Part shown: piece by piece, positions 1 through 7,961 of the stretch
Layout: each line of letters begins with the position of its first letter
Numbering within the stretch: position 1 is the stretch's first letter
DNA from: Arthrobacter jiangjiafuii
GTDB taxonomy: Bacteria > Actinomycetota > Actinomycetes > Actinomycetales > Micrococcaceae
NCBI RefSeq assembly: GCF_018622995.1
Contig: NZ_CP076022.1
Span: 1,364,001-1,428,000, forward strand
Reading direction: 5' to 3'
DNA length: 64,000 nt
Notes under the pieces: model-generated
What the model saw: only the letters and a program-made list of their open reading frames with translations
The model's database searches: none
Told to the model about the DNA's origin: nothing
Translations under genes and position numbers: made by a program

Positions 1-464
1 CCGAATCCCTTCCCGGCGGCATGTCCCTCTCCCCGCGAGCGGTCTCTGAACAGCTGGCGGGGGAGCTGTCCGCCAGGACCCTCGCCCGGCCCCTCACCTT
101 CAATGAACTCGTCCGGGAATCCGGTGCCTCAGCGGACCTGGTCCGCAACCTGGCCGGGTACGGGCTGATAGCGGCCGCCGAAAACGGTGCCGAATACGGC
201 GCTTACGACCAGCATGCGCTGAAGGTGGCCAAGGCCTGCGCACAGCTCCAGGCCCACGGCATCGAGCCGCGGCACCTGCGTCCCTTCCGCGCGGCTGCCG
301 ACCGTGAATTGGGGCTGGTGGAAAGCGTAGTGGCCCCACTGGCCTCGCGGCGCGACGTCGCCTCGAAGGCACGTGCGGCAGAAACCGCGCGGGAGATCAG
401 TGATCTCTGCCTGAACCTGCACAGTGCCCTGGTCAACGGGCACATCGCACGAATGGAAGGCTGA
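1..464 (+). CDS. ftsR: MerR-family regulator FtsR (Rv1828 family), C-terminal part; 5' end outside window
   Basis: The reading frame is open to the left edge with no stop, so the first ATG at 21 is probably internal and the N-terminal MerR helix-turn-helix lies outside the window. What is visible matches the C-terminal effector region of the Rv1828/FtsR family, including the stretch GIEPRHLRPFRAAADRE and a helical tail. In Corynebacterium glutamicum FtsR is known to activate ftsZ. A DUF151 gene and a second MerR gene follow, the same order as Rv1828-Rv1829-Rv1830 of M. tuberculosis. The next gene starts 5 nt after the stop, so the two are probably co-transcribed. The family call is firm; target genes in this organism are inferred. 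Confidence 0.85.
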   Translation, partial: ESLPGGMSLSPRAVSEQLAGELSARTLARPLTFNELVRESGASADLVRNLAGYGLIAAAENGAEYGAYDQHALKVAKACAQLQAHGIEPRHLRPFRAAADRELGLVESVVAPLASRRDVASKARAAETAREISDLCLNLHSALVNGHIARMEG

Positions 465-469
465 GGAGC

Positions 470-970
470 ATGCGCGAAGTCGAAGTGGTCGGTGTGCGGA
501 TCGAGCTGCCGTCCAACCAGCCGCTGGTCCTGCTCAAGGAAATCAACGGCGAACGCCACCTGCCTATCTGGATCGGTGCCCCGGAAGCCAGCGCCATTGC
601 CTTTGTCCAGCAGGGGATCGTTCCGCCCCGGCCCATGACCCATGATCTGCTGGCATCCGTGGTGGCAGCCTTGGGGCGAACTGTCAGTGAAGTGCGGCTG
701 GTCTCAGTAGAGGACACCGTCTTCTATGCCGAGCTCGTTTTTGATAACGGCGTCACCGTCAGCTCCCGGGCCTCGGACGCGATAGCGGTAGCCCTGAGGG
801 CCCCCTGTCCCATCTTGTGCGCCGATGCGGTGCTGGACGAAGCCGGCGTGCGGATCGCCGAGGCCGATGAGGACGAAGAAGACGAGGAAGATTCGGAAAA
901 CGCCGAGAACGAACTCCGGCAGTTCCGGGAGTTCCTGGCCGATGTTGAGCCAGAGGACTTCGAGCGCTGA
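470..970 (+). CDS. Bifunctional nuclease (BFN/DUF151) family protein
   Basis: 166 aa. The DUF151 domain covers about residues 1-130, with the family stretches LPIWIGAPEASAIA, RPMTHDLL and ASDAIAVALR. Some members have been described as nucleases acting on DNA and RNA; the role of the actinobacterial members is not established. The C-terminal third is very acidic (runs of Glu/Asp around residues 130-145). The ATG at 470 is preceded by GAGGAG, and the gene lies 5 nt behind ftsR, so the two are likely one transcript. It corresponds to Rv1829 in the conserved Rv1828-Rv1830 block. Confidence 0.85.
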   Translation: MREVEVVGVRIELPSNQPLVLLKEINGERHLPIWIGAPEASAIAFVQQGIVPPRPMTHDLLASVVAALGRTVSEVRLVSVEDTVFYAELVFDNGVTVSSRASDAIAVALRAPCPILCADAVLDEAGVRIAEADEDEEDEEDSENAENELRQFREFLADVEPEDFER

Positions 971-1003
971 TTCGACACGCCTGCAGAAAAAGGGCTGGCA
1001 TCT

Positions 1004-1032
1004 TTGACCTTGGACCGGGTCGGATCTAACGT
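1004..1032 (+). promoter_or_regulatory. Candidate promoter for the second MerR gene
   Basis: TTGACC at 1004-1009 and TAACGT at 1027-1032 are separated by 17 nt, a good sigma-70-like arrangement. It lies in the 215-nt gap before the MerR gene at 1186 and would give a leader of about 145 nt. It is a prediction from sequence only. Confidence 0.45.
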
Positions 1033-1185
1033 CGAAGCTATAGAGTTCCCGTGGCACGGGCCTTCGCTATTCCTCTACCCGGGTTCTTCCCCTCAGAGAA
1101 TTTGCAGGGCACACTAAAGGCAGTCGTCCCCGACGCCTTGGTCCCGTGCCAACCCCCCTCTGGGAACCGCTACTAGGAGGCACAA

Positions 1186-1773
1186 GTGAGTCCGAAAGGC
1201 GATGCCGGCGAACGTACACACGCCGCTGCGCCGGGTAAAGTTCCCGGAGCCCAGGGCTTGCTGTTTACGGAGGATCTGCCCGTTCTCGACGAGGATGCAG
1301 GCTACCGTGGACCCACAGCCTGCAAGGCAGCCGGAATCACCTACCGGCAGCTCGACTACTGGGCCCGGACCGGCCTGGTTGAACCCGCAGTGCGCTCCGC
1401 GTCAGGGTCGGGCACGCAGCGGCTGTACGGTTTCCGCGACATCCTGGTGCTGAAGGTCGTCAAACGGCTCCTGGACACCGGCGTCTCGCTGCAGCAGATC
1501 CGCACCGCCGTCGAGCACCTGCGGGAGCGCGGCGTCGAAGACCTGGCCCAGATCACCCTGATGAGCGATGGCGCGAGTGTCTACGAATGCACCTCTGCAG
1601 ACGAGGTCATTGACCTGGTCCAGGGCGGACAGGGAGTCTTCGGCATCGCCGTCGGCCGTGTCTGGCGGGAAGTCGAAGGCAGCCTTGCCCAGCTGCCGAG
1701 CGAGCATGTGGATGAGCATTCCTTCCCCGGCGATGAACTAAGCCAGCGGCGGATCGCCCGCAAGATCAGCTAG
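1186..1773 (+). CDS. MerR-family transcriptional regulator (Rv1830-like)
   Basis: 195 aa, GTG start with AGGAGG 6 nt upstream (1175-1180). A MerR helix-turn-helix covers about residues 40-110 (ACKAAGITYRQLDYWARTGL, followed by YGFRDILVLKVVKRLLDTGVSLQQI). The C-terminal half carries a small conserved domain that ends in basic residues. It occupies the place of Rv1830, a MerR-like protein with links to growth control in mycobacteria. It has its own candidate promoter and ends at a strong bidirectional terminator. The MerR-type fold is clear; ligand and targets are unknown. Confidence 0.88.
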   Translation: MSPKGDAGERTHAAAPGKVPGAQGLLFTEDLPVLDEDAGYRGPTACKAAGITYRQLDYWARTGLVEPAVRSASGSGTQRLYGFRDILVLKVVKRLLDTGVSLQQIRTAVEHLRERGVEDLAQITLMSDGASVYECTSADEVIDLVQGGQGVFGIAVGRVWREVEGSLAQLPSEHVDEHSFPGDELSQRRIARKIS

Positions 1774-1809
1774 CCTGCCCAAGACCGAAGGGCAACACAA
1801 AACCAAACA

Positions 1810-1850
1810 AAAAACTGCAGGCGCCAGGAAACCGGAGGCCTGCAGTTTTT
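1810..1850. terminator. Bidirectional rho-independent terminator between merR and parA
   Basis: A perfect 13-bp stem (1810-1822 with 1838-1850), with A-rich sequence on the left and a T run on the right, so it can stop transcription from both convergent genes. Confidence 0.85.
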
Positions 1851-1897
1851 GTTTCTGAGCCGCCGCCCGGCTGCGGAAGCAGCGGACGGCAGGAGGG

Positions 1898-2749
1898 CTA
1901 TCCCGCGCGGCGGATAACCCTGTTGCGGACGTTGCCGGTTTCCACGAGATTCTTCAGCAGTGCATCAAACGTAGAGGCGGCCTGCTTGGCGGATTCGCCG
2001 GGCCAGTGATGCACGGAGTGGGCTGCACCCTGGATCTGCTGCCAGTTTGCCTGCTCGGCAATGGTGGGGCTCAGCAGGAGGTCCCCGAACATCTGCTTCA
2101 TTTCCGCGAGGCGGAAGGTGTGCTCGTTGGAGCCGGACCGGACCCGGTTGGCAATGATGCCCGCAGGTGCCAGGTTCGGGGCGAACTCCTTGCGGAACAG
2201 TTCCAGGGCACGCATGGTCCGTTCGGTGCCTGCCACGGAGAACAGCCCCGGCTCGGCCACGAGCAGGACACGGTTGGATGCGGTCCAGGCGATGCGGGTG
2301 AGGCCGTTCAGGGACGGCGGGCAGTCGATCAGGACCAGGCCGTAGCCGCTGACGCGGGATAGCAGGGTGGAAAGCCGCTTCAGGTCCCGCTTGCCCAGGT
2401 CCGGCCGGTCATAGATGCCGGAGAATGCAGACCCCATGGCGACGTCCAGCACCGGCGGGCGCTTGGCGTTGATGGTCCGGGTGCGGCGCTCGTTGGCCAC
2501 CCAGCCGCTGGGGACAACATTGTCCGCAAGCTGGGCGCGACGGGAATTCTTGAGCATCTCGCCGATGCCGGCTTTGTCCGCTGAGGTAACCCCCAGGCCG
2601 GTGGTGGCGTCCGCATGCGGGTCAAGGTCCACGACGAGGGTGGGAATTCCAGCTGCCAGTGCAGCCGACGCCAGTCCAAGCGTCACGGAAGTTTTGCCCA
2701 CGCCGCCCTTCAGACTGCTGATGCTCACTACTTGCACTTGTTGAACCAA
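1898..2749 (-). CDS. Orphan ParA-family ATPase
   Basis: 283 aa. The deviant Walker A motif KGGVGKT is at residues 14-20, VVDLDPHADATTGLG follows, and LIDCPPSLNGLT is the Walker B region; this is the ParA/MinD fold that moves DNA or protein cargo by ATP-dependent binding to a surface. No ParB-like partner and no parS-type site is visible next to it, so it is unlikely to be the chromosomal parA. The start used is TTG at 2749; in-frame GTG codons 4 and 7 codons downstream are alternatives, and no strong ribosome binding site decides. It is divergent from pyc with a 232-nt gap. Its cargo is unknown. Confidence 0.85.
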   Translation of the reverse strand: MVQQVQVVSISSLKGGVGKTSVTLGLASAALAAGIPTLVVDLDPHADATTGLGVTSADKAGIGEMLKNSRRAQLADNVVPSGWVANERRTRTINAKRPPVLDVAMGSAFSGIYDRPDLGKRDLKRLSTLLSRVSGYGLVLIDCPPSLNGLTRIAWTASNRVLLVAEPGLFSVAGTERTMRALELFRKEFAPNLAPAGIIANRVRSGSNEHTFRLAEMKQMFGDLLLSPTIAEQANWQQIQGAAHSVHHWPGESAKQAASTFDALLKNLVETGNVRNRVIRRAG

Positions 2750-2981
2750 AACCTAACGTGTCTAGGGATCACGAGCGGGGCCCTTGTGAGGCTGCATGTT
2801 CATTCTATGTGACACCCGGCGGTAACCCCTGCAGCACCTGTTTTACAGGGGTGGCGCAGAAAGGCGAACATAAGCAGTGTGACGCACTGCACCCGCAAAG
2901 CCCGAGAGTGAAATAGGGTGGGAGGGAATCCGTTCCGGGCAGCAGTATCCGGTTGCCCGGCCGCAACGATGCAGGAGAGCA

Positions 2982-5900
2982 ATGTTCTCGAAGATATTGG
3001 TAGCCAACCGCGGTGAAATCGCTATCCGCGCCTTCCGGGCAGCGTACGAGCTCGGCGCCAAGACCGTGGCCGTATTTCCCTATGAGGACCGGAACTCCAT
3101 TCACCGGCAGAAGGCCGATGAAGCCTATCTAATCGGAGACGAAGGCCACCCCGTCCGCGCATACCTGGACGTGGAGGAAATTATCCGCGTGGCAAAGGAG
3201 TCCGGCTGTGACGCGATTTATCCCGGATACGGTTTCCTGTCCGAGAACCCGCAGCTGGCCAGGGCGGCCAAGGAAGCCGGCATCACCTTCGTGGGCCCTG
3301 CAGCCGACATCCTGGAGCTCGCCGGGCACAAGGTCCACGCCCTGAACGCGGCACGCGAGGCCGGAATTCCGGTCCTGCGCTCCACCCAGCCCAGCTCGGA
3401 TCCCGAGAAGCTCCTGGCCGAGGCAGAAGACATCGGCTTCCCCATCTTTGTTAAGGCGGTGGCAGGCGGCGGAGGCCGCGGCATGCGGCGGGTCGACACC
3501 GCCAAGGACCTGCCGGAATCACTCAACGCCGCCATGCGTGAGGCCGACACCGCGTTCGGCGACTCCACCGTGTTCCTGGAACAGGCGGTCCTGCGGCCGC
3601 GGCATATCGAGGTGCAGATCCTGGCCGACGGCGAGGGCAACATCATCCACCTGTTCGAGCGTGACTGCTCGCTGCAGCGCCGGCACCAGAAGGTCATCGA
3701 AATCGCACCGGCACCAAACCTGGACGAAGGCATCCGCCAGGCCCTCTACCGCGATGCGGTCAAGTTCGCCAAGGCGTTGAAATACGAGAACGCCGGCACG
3801 GTGGAGTTCCTCGTGGACACCGTCGGTGAACGCGCCGGCCAGCACGTGTTCATCGAAATGAATCCGCGCATCCAGGTGGAGCACACCGTCACCGAGGAAA
3901 TCACCGACGTCGACCTCGTGCAGTCGCAGCTGCGGATCGCAGCCGGTGAAACCCTGGAGGATCTGGGGCTGCGCCAGGACGAACTGCAAGTGCGCGGTGC
4001 GGCCCTGCAGTGCCGGATCACCACCGAGGATCCGGCCAACGGGTTCCGGCCCGACGTCGGCAAGATCAGCGGCTACCGCTCCGCCGGAGGTGCCGGGGTC
4101 CGGCTCGACGGCGGAACGGTCTACGCCGGAGCCGAAATCAGCCCGCATTTCGATTCCATGCTCGTGAAGCTGACCTGCCGCGGCCGGACCTATCCGGCGG
4201 CGGTGAACCGCGCCCGGCGCGCGCTGGCTGAATTCCGCATCCGCGGGGTTTCCTCCAATATTTCCTTCCTGCAGGCCGTGCTGGATGACCCGGATTTCAT
4301 TGCCGGCGATGTAGCCACCTCCTTCATCGAGGAGCGCCCCGAACTGCTCAGCGCCCGCGGCTCGGCGGACCGCGGTTCCCGCCTGCTGAACTGGCTTGCG
4401 GACACCACTGTTAACAAGCCGAACGGGGAGCTGCCGGTCCACATCAATCCCGCCGACAAGCTGCCCGCCGAGCTGCCCGAGGTCCGGCCCGGCTCGCGCC
4501 AGCGGCTGCAGGAACTGGGGCCGGAACGGTTCGCCGCCGAGCTGCGGGCGCAGCAGGCACTGGCCGTCACCGACACCACCTTCCGGGACGCGCACCAGTC
4601 GCTGCTGGCGACCCGGGTCCGCACCCGCGACCTGCTCGTGGCAGCCCCTGCGGTGGCTGCGCTGACCCCGCAGCTGCTCTCGGTCGAGGCCTGGGGCGGG
4701 GCAACCTACGACGTGGCGCTGCGCTTCCTGGGCGAGGACCCCTGGGAGCGGCTGGCGTCGCTGCGGAAGGCGCTGCCGAACATCTGCATCCAGATGCTCC
4801 TGCGTGGCCGCAACACCGTGGGCTACACGCCCTACCCCACAGAGGTGGCCGAAGCCTTTGTGCAGGAGGCAGCCGACACCGGCGTCGACATCTTCCGGAT
4901 CTTCGACGCGCTGAACGACGTGGCACAAATGGAACCCGCCATCCGCGCGGTGCGGGCCACCGGCACAGCGGTCGCCGAGGTGGCCCTGTGCTATACGGGG
5001 GACATGCTGAACCCGAACGAGACGCTCTACACGCTGGACTACTACCTGGACCTGGCCCAAAAGATGGTCGACGCCGGCGCGCACATCCTGGCCATCAAGG
5101 ACATGGCCGGGCTGCTGCGCCCCGCTGCCGCCGCGAAACTGGTGGCAGCGCTGCGGGAGCGCTTCGACCTGCCCGTGCACCTGCACACCCACGACACCGC
5201 AGGCGGCCAGCTGGCCACCCTGCTGGCCGCCGCCGAGGCCGGGGTCGACGCCGTCGACGTGGCCAGTGCCTCGATGGCGGGCACCACCAGCCAGCCCTCG
5301 GCGTCGTCGCTGGTGGCCTCGCTGGCCCACACCGAGCGGGACACCGGCCTGGACCTGGCTGGCGTCAGCGCCCTGGAACCGTACTGGGAGGCCGTGCGGC
5401 GGGTCTATGCTCCGTTCGAGTCCGGCCTCGCCGGACCCACCGGCCGGGTCTACCAGCACGAAATCCCCGGCGGCCAGCTCTCCAACCTCCGCCAGCAGGC
5501 CATCGCGCTGGGCCTGGGGGAGCGGTTCGAAGCAATCGAGGACATGTACACGGCAGCGGACCGGATCCTGGGCCGGCTGGTGAAGGTCACGCCGTCCTCC
5601 AAGGTCGTCGGCGACCTTGCCCTGGCGCTGGTGGGCACCAACGTCTCACCCGGGGACTTTGAGGAAAACCCGCAGAACTACGACATCCCCGACTCGGTCA
5701 TCGGCTTCCTCAGCGGTGAACTCGGAAACCCGCCCGGCGGCTGGCCCGAACCCTTCCGGACCAAGGCCTTGCAGGGCCGCACCATCAAGGTGCGTGACGC
5801 CGAGCTCACCGAGGTGGACCGCGCCGGGCTGGCAGGGGACTCAGCCATGCGCCGGGAGACACTGAACCGGCTGCTGTTCCCCGGCCCGGCCAAGGAATTC

Positions 5901-6386
5901 GCCACCGTCCGGGAGACCTACGGCGACGTGTCAGTGCTGGATACCCGCGACTACCTCTACGGGCTCCAGCGCGGGGTTGAACATGTCGTGGAACTGGAAA
6001 AGGGCGTGCGCCTGATCGCCACCCTTGAAGCCGTGGGGGAGCCGGACGAAAGAGGCATGCGCTCGGTAATGACCACGCTGAACGGCCAGATGCGGCCGGT
6101 CCTGGTCCGTGACCGCAGCGTGCAGTCCGAGGTCAAGGTGGCCGAGCAGGCCGACCCCGCCAATCCCGGCCACGTGGCGGCGCCCTTCGCCGGTGCCGTA
6201 ACCGTAACGGTGAAGGCGGGCGAGGAGGTGGCCGCCGGCGAAACCGTCGCCACGATCGAAGCCATGAAGATGGAGGCCTCCATCACGGCTCCCGTTGCCG
6301 GGACCGTGTCCCGGCTGGCGATCTCCGCCGTCGAACAGGTGCAGGGCGGGGACCTGCTGGTGGTTATCGAACCGTCCGAAAGCTAA
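2982..6386 (+). CDS. pyc: Pyruvate carboxylase
   Basis: 1134 aa, full length for the single-chain enzyme that makes oxaloacetate from pyruvate, bicarbonate and ATP to refill the TCA cycle. The biotin carboxylase/ATP-grasp domain is about residues 1-455, with a glycine-rich loop GGGGRGM near residue 162. The carboxyltransferase domain begins near residue 527 (DTTFRDAHQS) and has the lysine in AIKDMAG at residue 706. The C-terminal biotin carrier domain has EAMKMEAS with the biotinylated lysine at residue 1096. ATG 2982 has CAGGAGAG just upstream. A strong terminator follows at 6408. It stands as a single-gene unit. Confidence 0.97.
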   Translation: MFSKILVANRGEIAIRAFRAAYELGAKTVAVFPYEDRNSIHRQKADEAYLIGDEGHPVRAYLDVEEIIRVAKESGCDAIYPGYGFLSENPQLARAAKEAGITFVGPAADILELAGHKVHALNAAREAGIPVLRSTQPSSDPEKLLAEAEDIGFPIFVKAVAGGGGRGMRRVDTAKDLPESLNAAMREADTAFGDSTVFLEQAVLRPRHIEVQILADGEGNIIHLFERDCSLQRRHQKVIEIAPAPNLDEGIRQALYRDAVKFAKALKYENAGTVEFLVDTVGERAGQHVFIEMNPRIQVEHTVTEEITDVDLVQSQLRIAAGETLEDLGLRQDELQVRGAALQCRITTEDPANGFRPDVGKISGYRSAGGAGVRLDGGTVYAGAEISPHFDSMLVKLTCRGRTYPAAVNRARRALAEFRIRGVSSNISFLQAVLDDPDFIAGDVATSFIEERPELLSARGSADRGSRLLNWLADTTVNKPNGELPVHINPADKLPAELPEVRPGSRQRLQELGPERFAAELRAQQALAVTDTTFRDAHQSLLATRVRTRDLLVAAPAVAALTPQLLSVEAWGGATYDVALRFLGEDPWERLASLRKALPNICIQMLLRGRNTVGYTPYPTEVAEAFVQEAADTGVDIFRIFDALNDVAQMEPAIRAVRATGTAVAEVALCYTGDMLNPNETLYTLDYYLDLAQKMVDAGAHILAIKDMAGLLRPAAAAKLVAALRERFDLPVHLHTHDTAGGQLATLLAAAEAGVDAVDVASASMAGTTSQPSASSLVASLAHTERDTGLDLAGVSALEPYWEAVRRVYAPFESGLAGPTGRVYQHEIPGGQLSNLRQQAIALGLGERFEAIEDMYTAADRILGRLVKVTPSSKVVGDLALALVGTNVSPGDFEENPQNYDIPDSVIGFLSGELGNPPGGWPEPFRTKALQGRTIKVRDAELTEVDRAGLAGDSAMRRETLNRLLFPGPAKEFATVRETYGDVSVLDTRDYLYGLQRGVEHVVELEKGVRLIATLEAVGEPDERGMRSVMTTLNGQMRPVLVRDRSVQSEVKVAEQADPANPGHVAAPFAGAVTVTVKAGEEVAAGETVATIEAMKMEASITAPVAGTVSRLAISAVEQVQGGDLLVVIEPSES

Positions 6387-6407
6387 GCCCACACCGCCGC
6401 ACTAAAG

Positions 6408-6440
6408 CGCCCCCGGAATCCGTGGCGGATTCCGGGGGCG
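6408..6440 (+). terminator. Terminator-like hairpin after pyc
   Basis: A perfect 14-bp GC-rich stem (6408-6421 with 6427-6440) around a 5-nt loop, followed by only a short T run. It ends 14 nt before the -10 box of the next gene. Confidence 0.7.
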
Positions 6441-6454
6441 ATTTGGTGCGGACC

Positions 6455-6460
6455 TAGACT
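6455..6460 (+). promoter_or_regulatory. -10 box of a leaderless promoter for mtr
   Basis: TAGACT lies 6 nt before the GTG start at 6467, so transcription would start at or next to the start codon. No recognisable -35 element is present; the pyc hairpin occupies that position. Confidence 0.5.
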
Positions 6461-6466
6461 GGAGTC

Positions 6467-7876
6467 GTGACTCACTTTGATTTGGCCATTATTGGCTCGG
6501 GCTCCGGAAACTCCCTGATCACTCCGGAGTGGGACAGTAAGAAGGTTGCCGTGATCGACGGCGGAACCTTCGGCGGGACCTGCCTGAACGTAGGCTGCAT
6601 CCCCACGAAGATGTTCGTCTATCCGGCACAGCTGGCGGCGGTTCCGGGCGAAGCCGCCCGGCTGGGTGTGGACCAGACCCTGGACAAGGTGCACTGGCAG
6701 GGGATCCGTGACCGGATTTTCACCCGCATCGATGCCATCTCCGCCGGCGGGCGCCGCTACCGGGCCGAGGAGCTGGACAACGTCACCCTGTATGACCGCC
6801 ACGTCCGCTTCATCAGCGAGCACGCCCTGGAAACCGACGACGGGCAGCGCATCACGGCAGACCAGATCGTGGTTGCGGCCGGCTCCCGTCCGGTGCTTCC
6901 GGATATTCCGGGCATCAACCTGCCGCAGGTGCACACTTCGGACACCGTCATGCGGATCCCCGACCTGCCCGACCGGATCCTGATCATCGGCGGCGGCTAC
7001 ATTGCCGCAGAGTTCGGGTTCGTGTTTTCCGCTTTCGGCGCGCAGGTGACCATGGCCGCCCGCTCCGGCCCCCTGCTGCGTGCCCTGGATGCCACCGTTG
7101 CTGAACGCTTCACGGAGGCTGCGTCGAAGGAGTGGGACGTCCGGCTGGATACCCAGGTCACCGCCCTGACCGAAAACCCAGACGGCTCCGTCCGTGCCGA
7201 TCTCGCCGGACCGCAGGGAAAAGCCACGCTCGACGTCGACCTGGTGCTGGTCGCCACCGGGCGGGTGCCCAACACCGACCGCCTGGATGTCGCCGCCGCG
7301 GGCTTTGACCAGTGGCCTGACGGACGCCTCGCCGTGGACGAGTTCCAGCGTGTCCTCAAGAACGGGGCGCCGGTGGCGGGGGTCTGGGGTCTGGGGGATG
7401 TCAGCAGCGACTTCCAGCTCAAGCACGTGGCCAACCATGAAGCGCGGACGGTTGCGCATAACCTGCTGCATCCCGGCGCGCTCCGCGCCAGCGACCACCG
7501 GTTTGTGCCCTCCGCCGTGTTCAGCAGCCCGCAGATCGCCTCCGTCGGCATGACCGAGGAGGAAGCCTGCGCCGATACCGAGGCCCGGGGCGTCGAGCTG
7601 GCCCTGGCCGTGCAGGAGTACGGGTCCACCGCCTACGGCTGGGCGATGGAAGACACCACCGGGTTCGTGAAGCTGCTCGCCGAGAAGGAAAGCGGCAGGC
7701 TGCTCGGGGCGCACATCATGGGCCACGAGGCCTCGATGCTGATCCAGCCGCTGATCCAGGCCATGTCCTTCGGCCTGGACGCACACACGATGGCCTCCGG
7801 ACAGTACTGGATCCATCCCGCACTGACCGAGGTGGTGGAGAACGCACTGCTTTCCCTGAAGACCGGCAAGGCCTGA
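6467..7876 (+). CDS. mtr: Mycothione reductase
   Basis: 469 aa flavoprotein disulfide reductase that uses NADPH to reduce mycothiol disulfide, the actinobacterial counterpart of glutathione reductase. The FAD-binding IIGSGSGN is at residues 8-15, and the redox-active pair C39/C44 is in GTCLNVGC. A second nucleotide-binding loop IIGGGYIAAEF sits near residue 174, and the dimerisation-domain histidine is in HPALTE near the C-terminus. The length and the N-terminal IIGSGSGN are typical of Mtr and unlike lipoamide dehydrogenase. The GTG start seems leaderless. A terminator follows at 7897. Confidence 0.93.
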   Translation: MTHFDLAIIGSGSGNSLITPEWDSKKVAVIDGGTFGGTCLNVGCIPTKMFVYPAQLAAVPGEAARLGVDQTLDKVHWQGIRDRIFTRIDAISAGGRRYRAEELDNVTLYDRHVRFISEHALETDDGQRITADQIVVAAGSRPVLPDIPGINLPQVHTSDTVMRIPDLPDRILIIGGGYIAAEFGFVFSAFGAQVTMAARSGPLLRALDATVAERFTEAASKEWDVRLDTQVTALTENPDGSVRADLAGPQGKATLDVDLVLVATGRVPNTDRLDVAAAGFDQWPDGRLAVDEFQRVLKNGAPVAGVWGLGDVSSDFQLKHVANHEARTVAHNLLHPGALRASDHRFVPSAVFSSPQIASVGMTEEEACADTEARGVELALAVQEYGSTAYGWAMEDTTGFVKLLAEKESGRLLGAHIMGHEASMLIQPLIQAMSFGLDAHTMASGQYWIHPALTEVVENALLSLKTGKA

Positions 7877-7896
7877 GGGCCGCAGGAACACACAAG

Positions 7897-7930
7897 CAAG
7901 GCCGGCCCGGAAATATCCGGGCCGGCCTTG
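7897..7930. terminator. Bidirectional terminator between mtr and the acyl-CoA ligase gene
   Basis: A perfect 14-bp stem (7897-7910 with 7917-7930) around a 6-nt AT-rich loop, between convergent genes. The flanking T runs are short. Confidence 0.75.
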
Positions 7931-7961
7931 TTGCTGCAGGGATTCCTGCCGGGAGTAGCCG

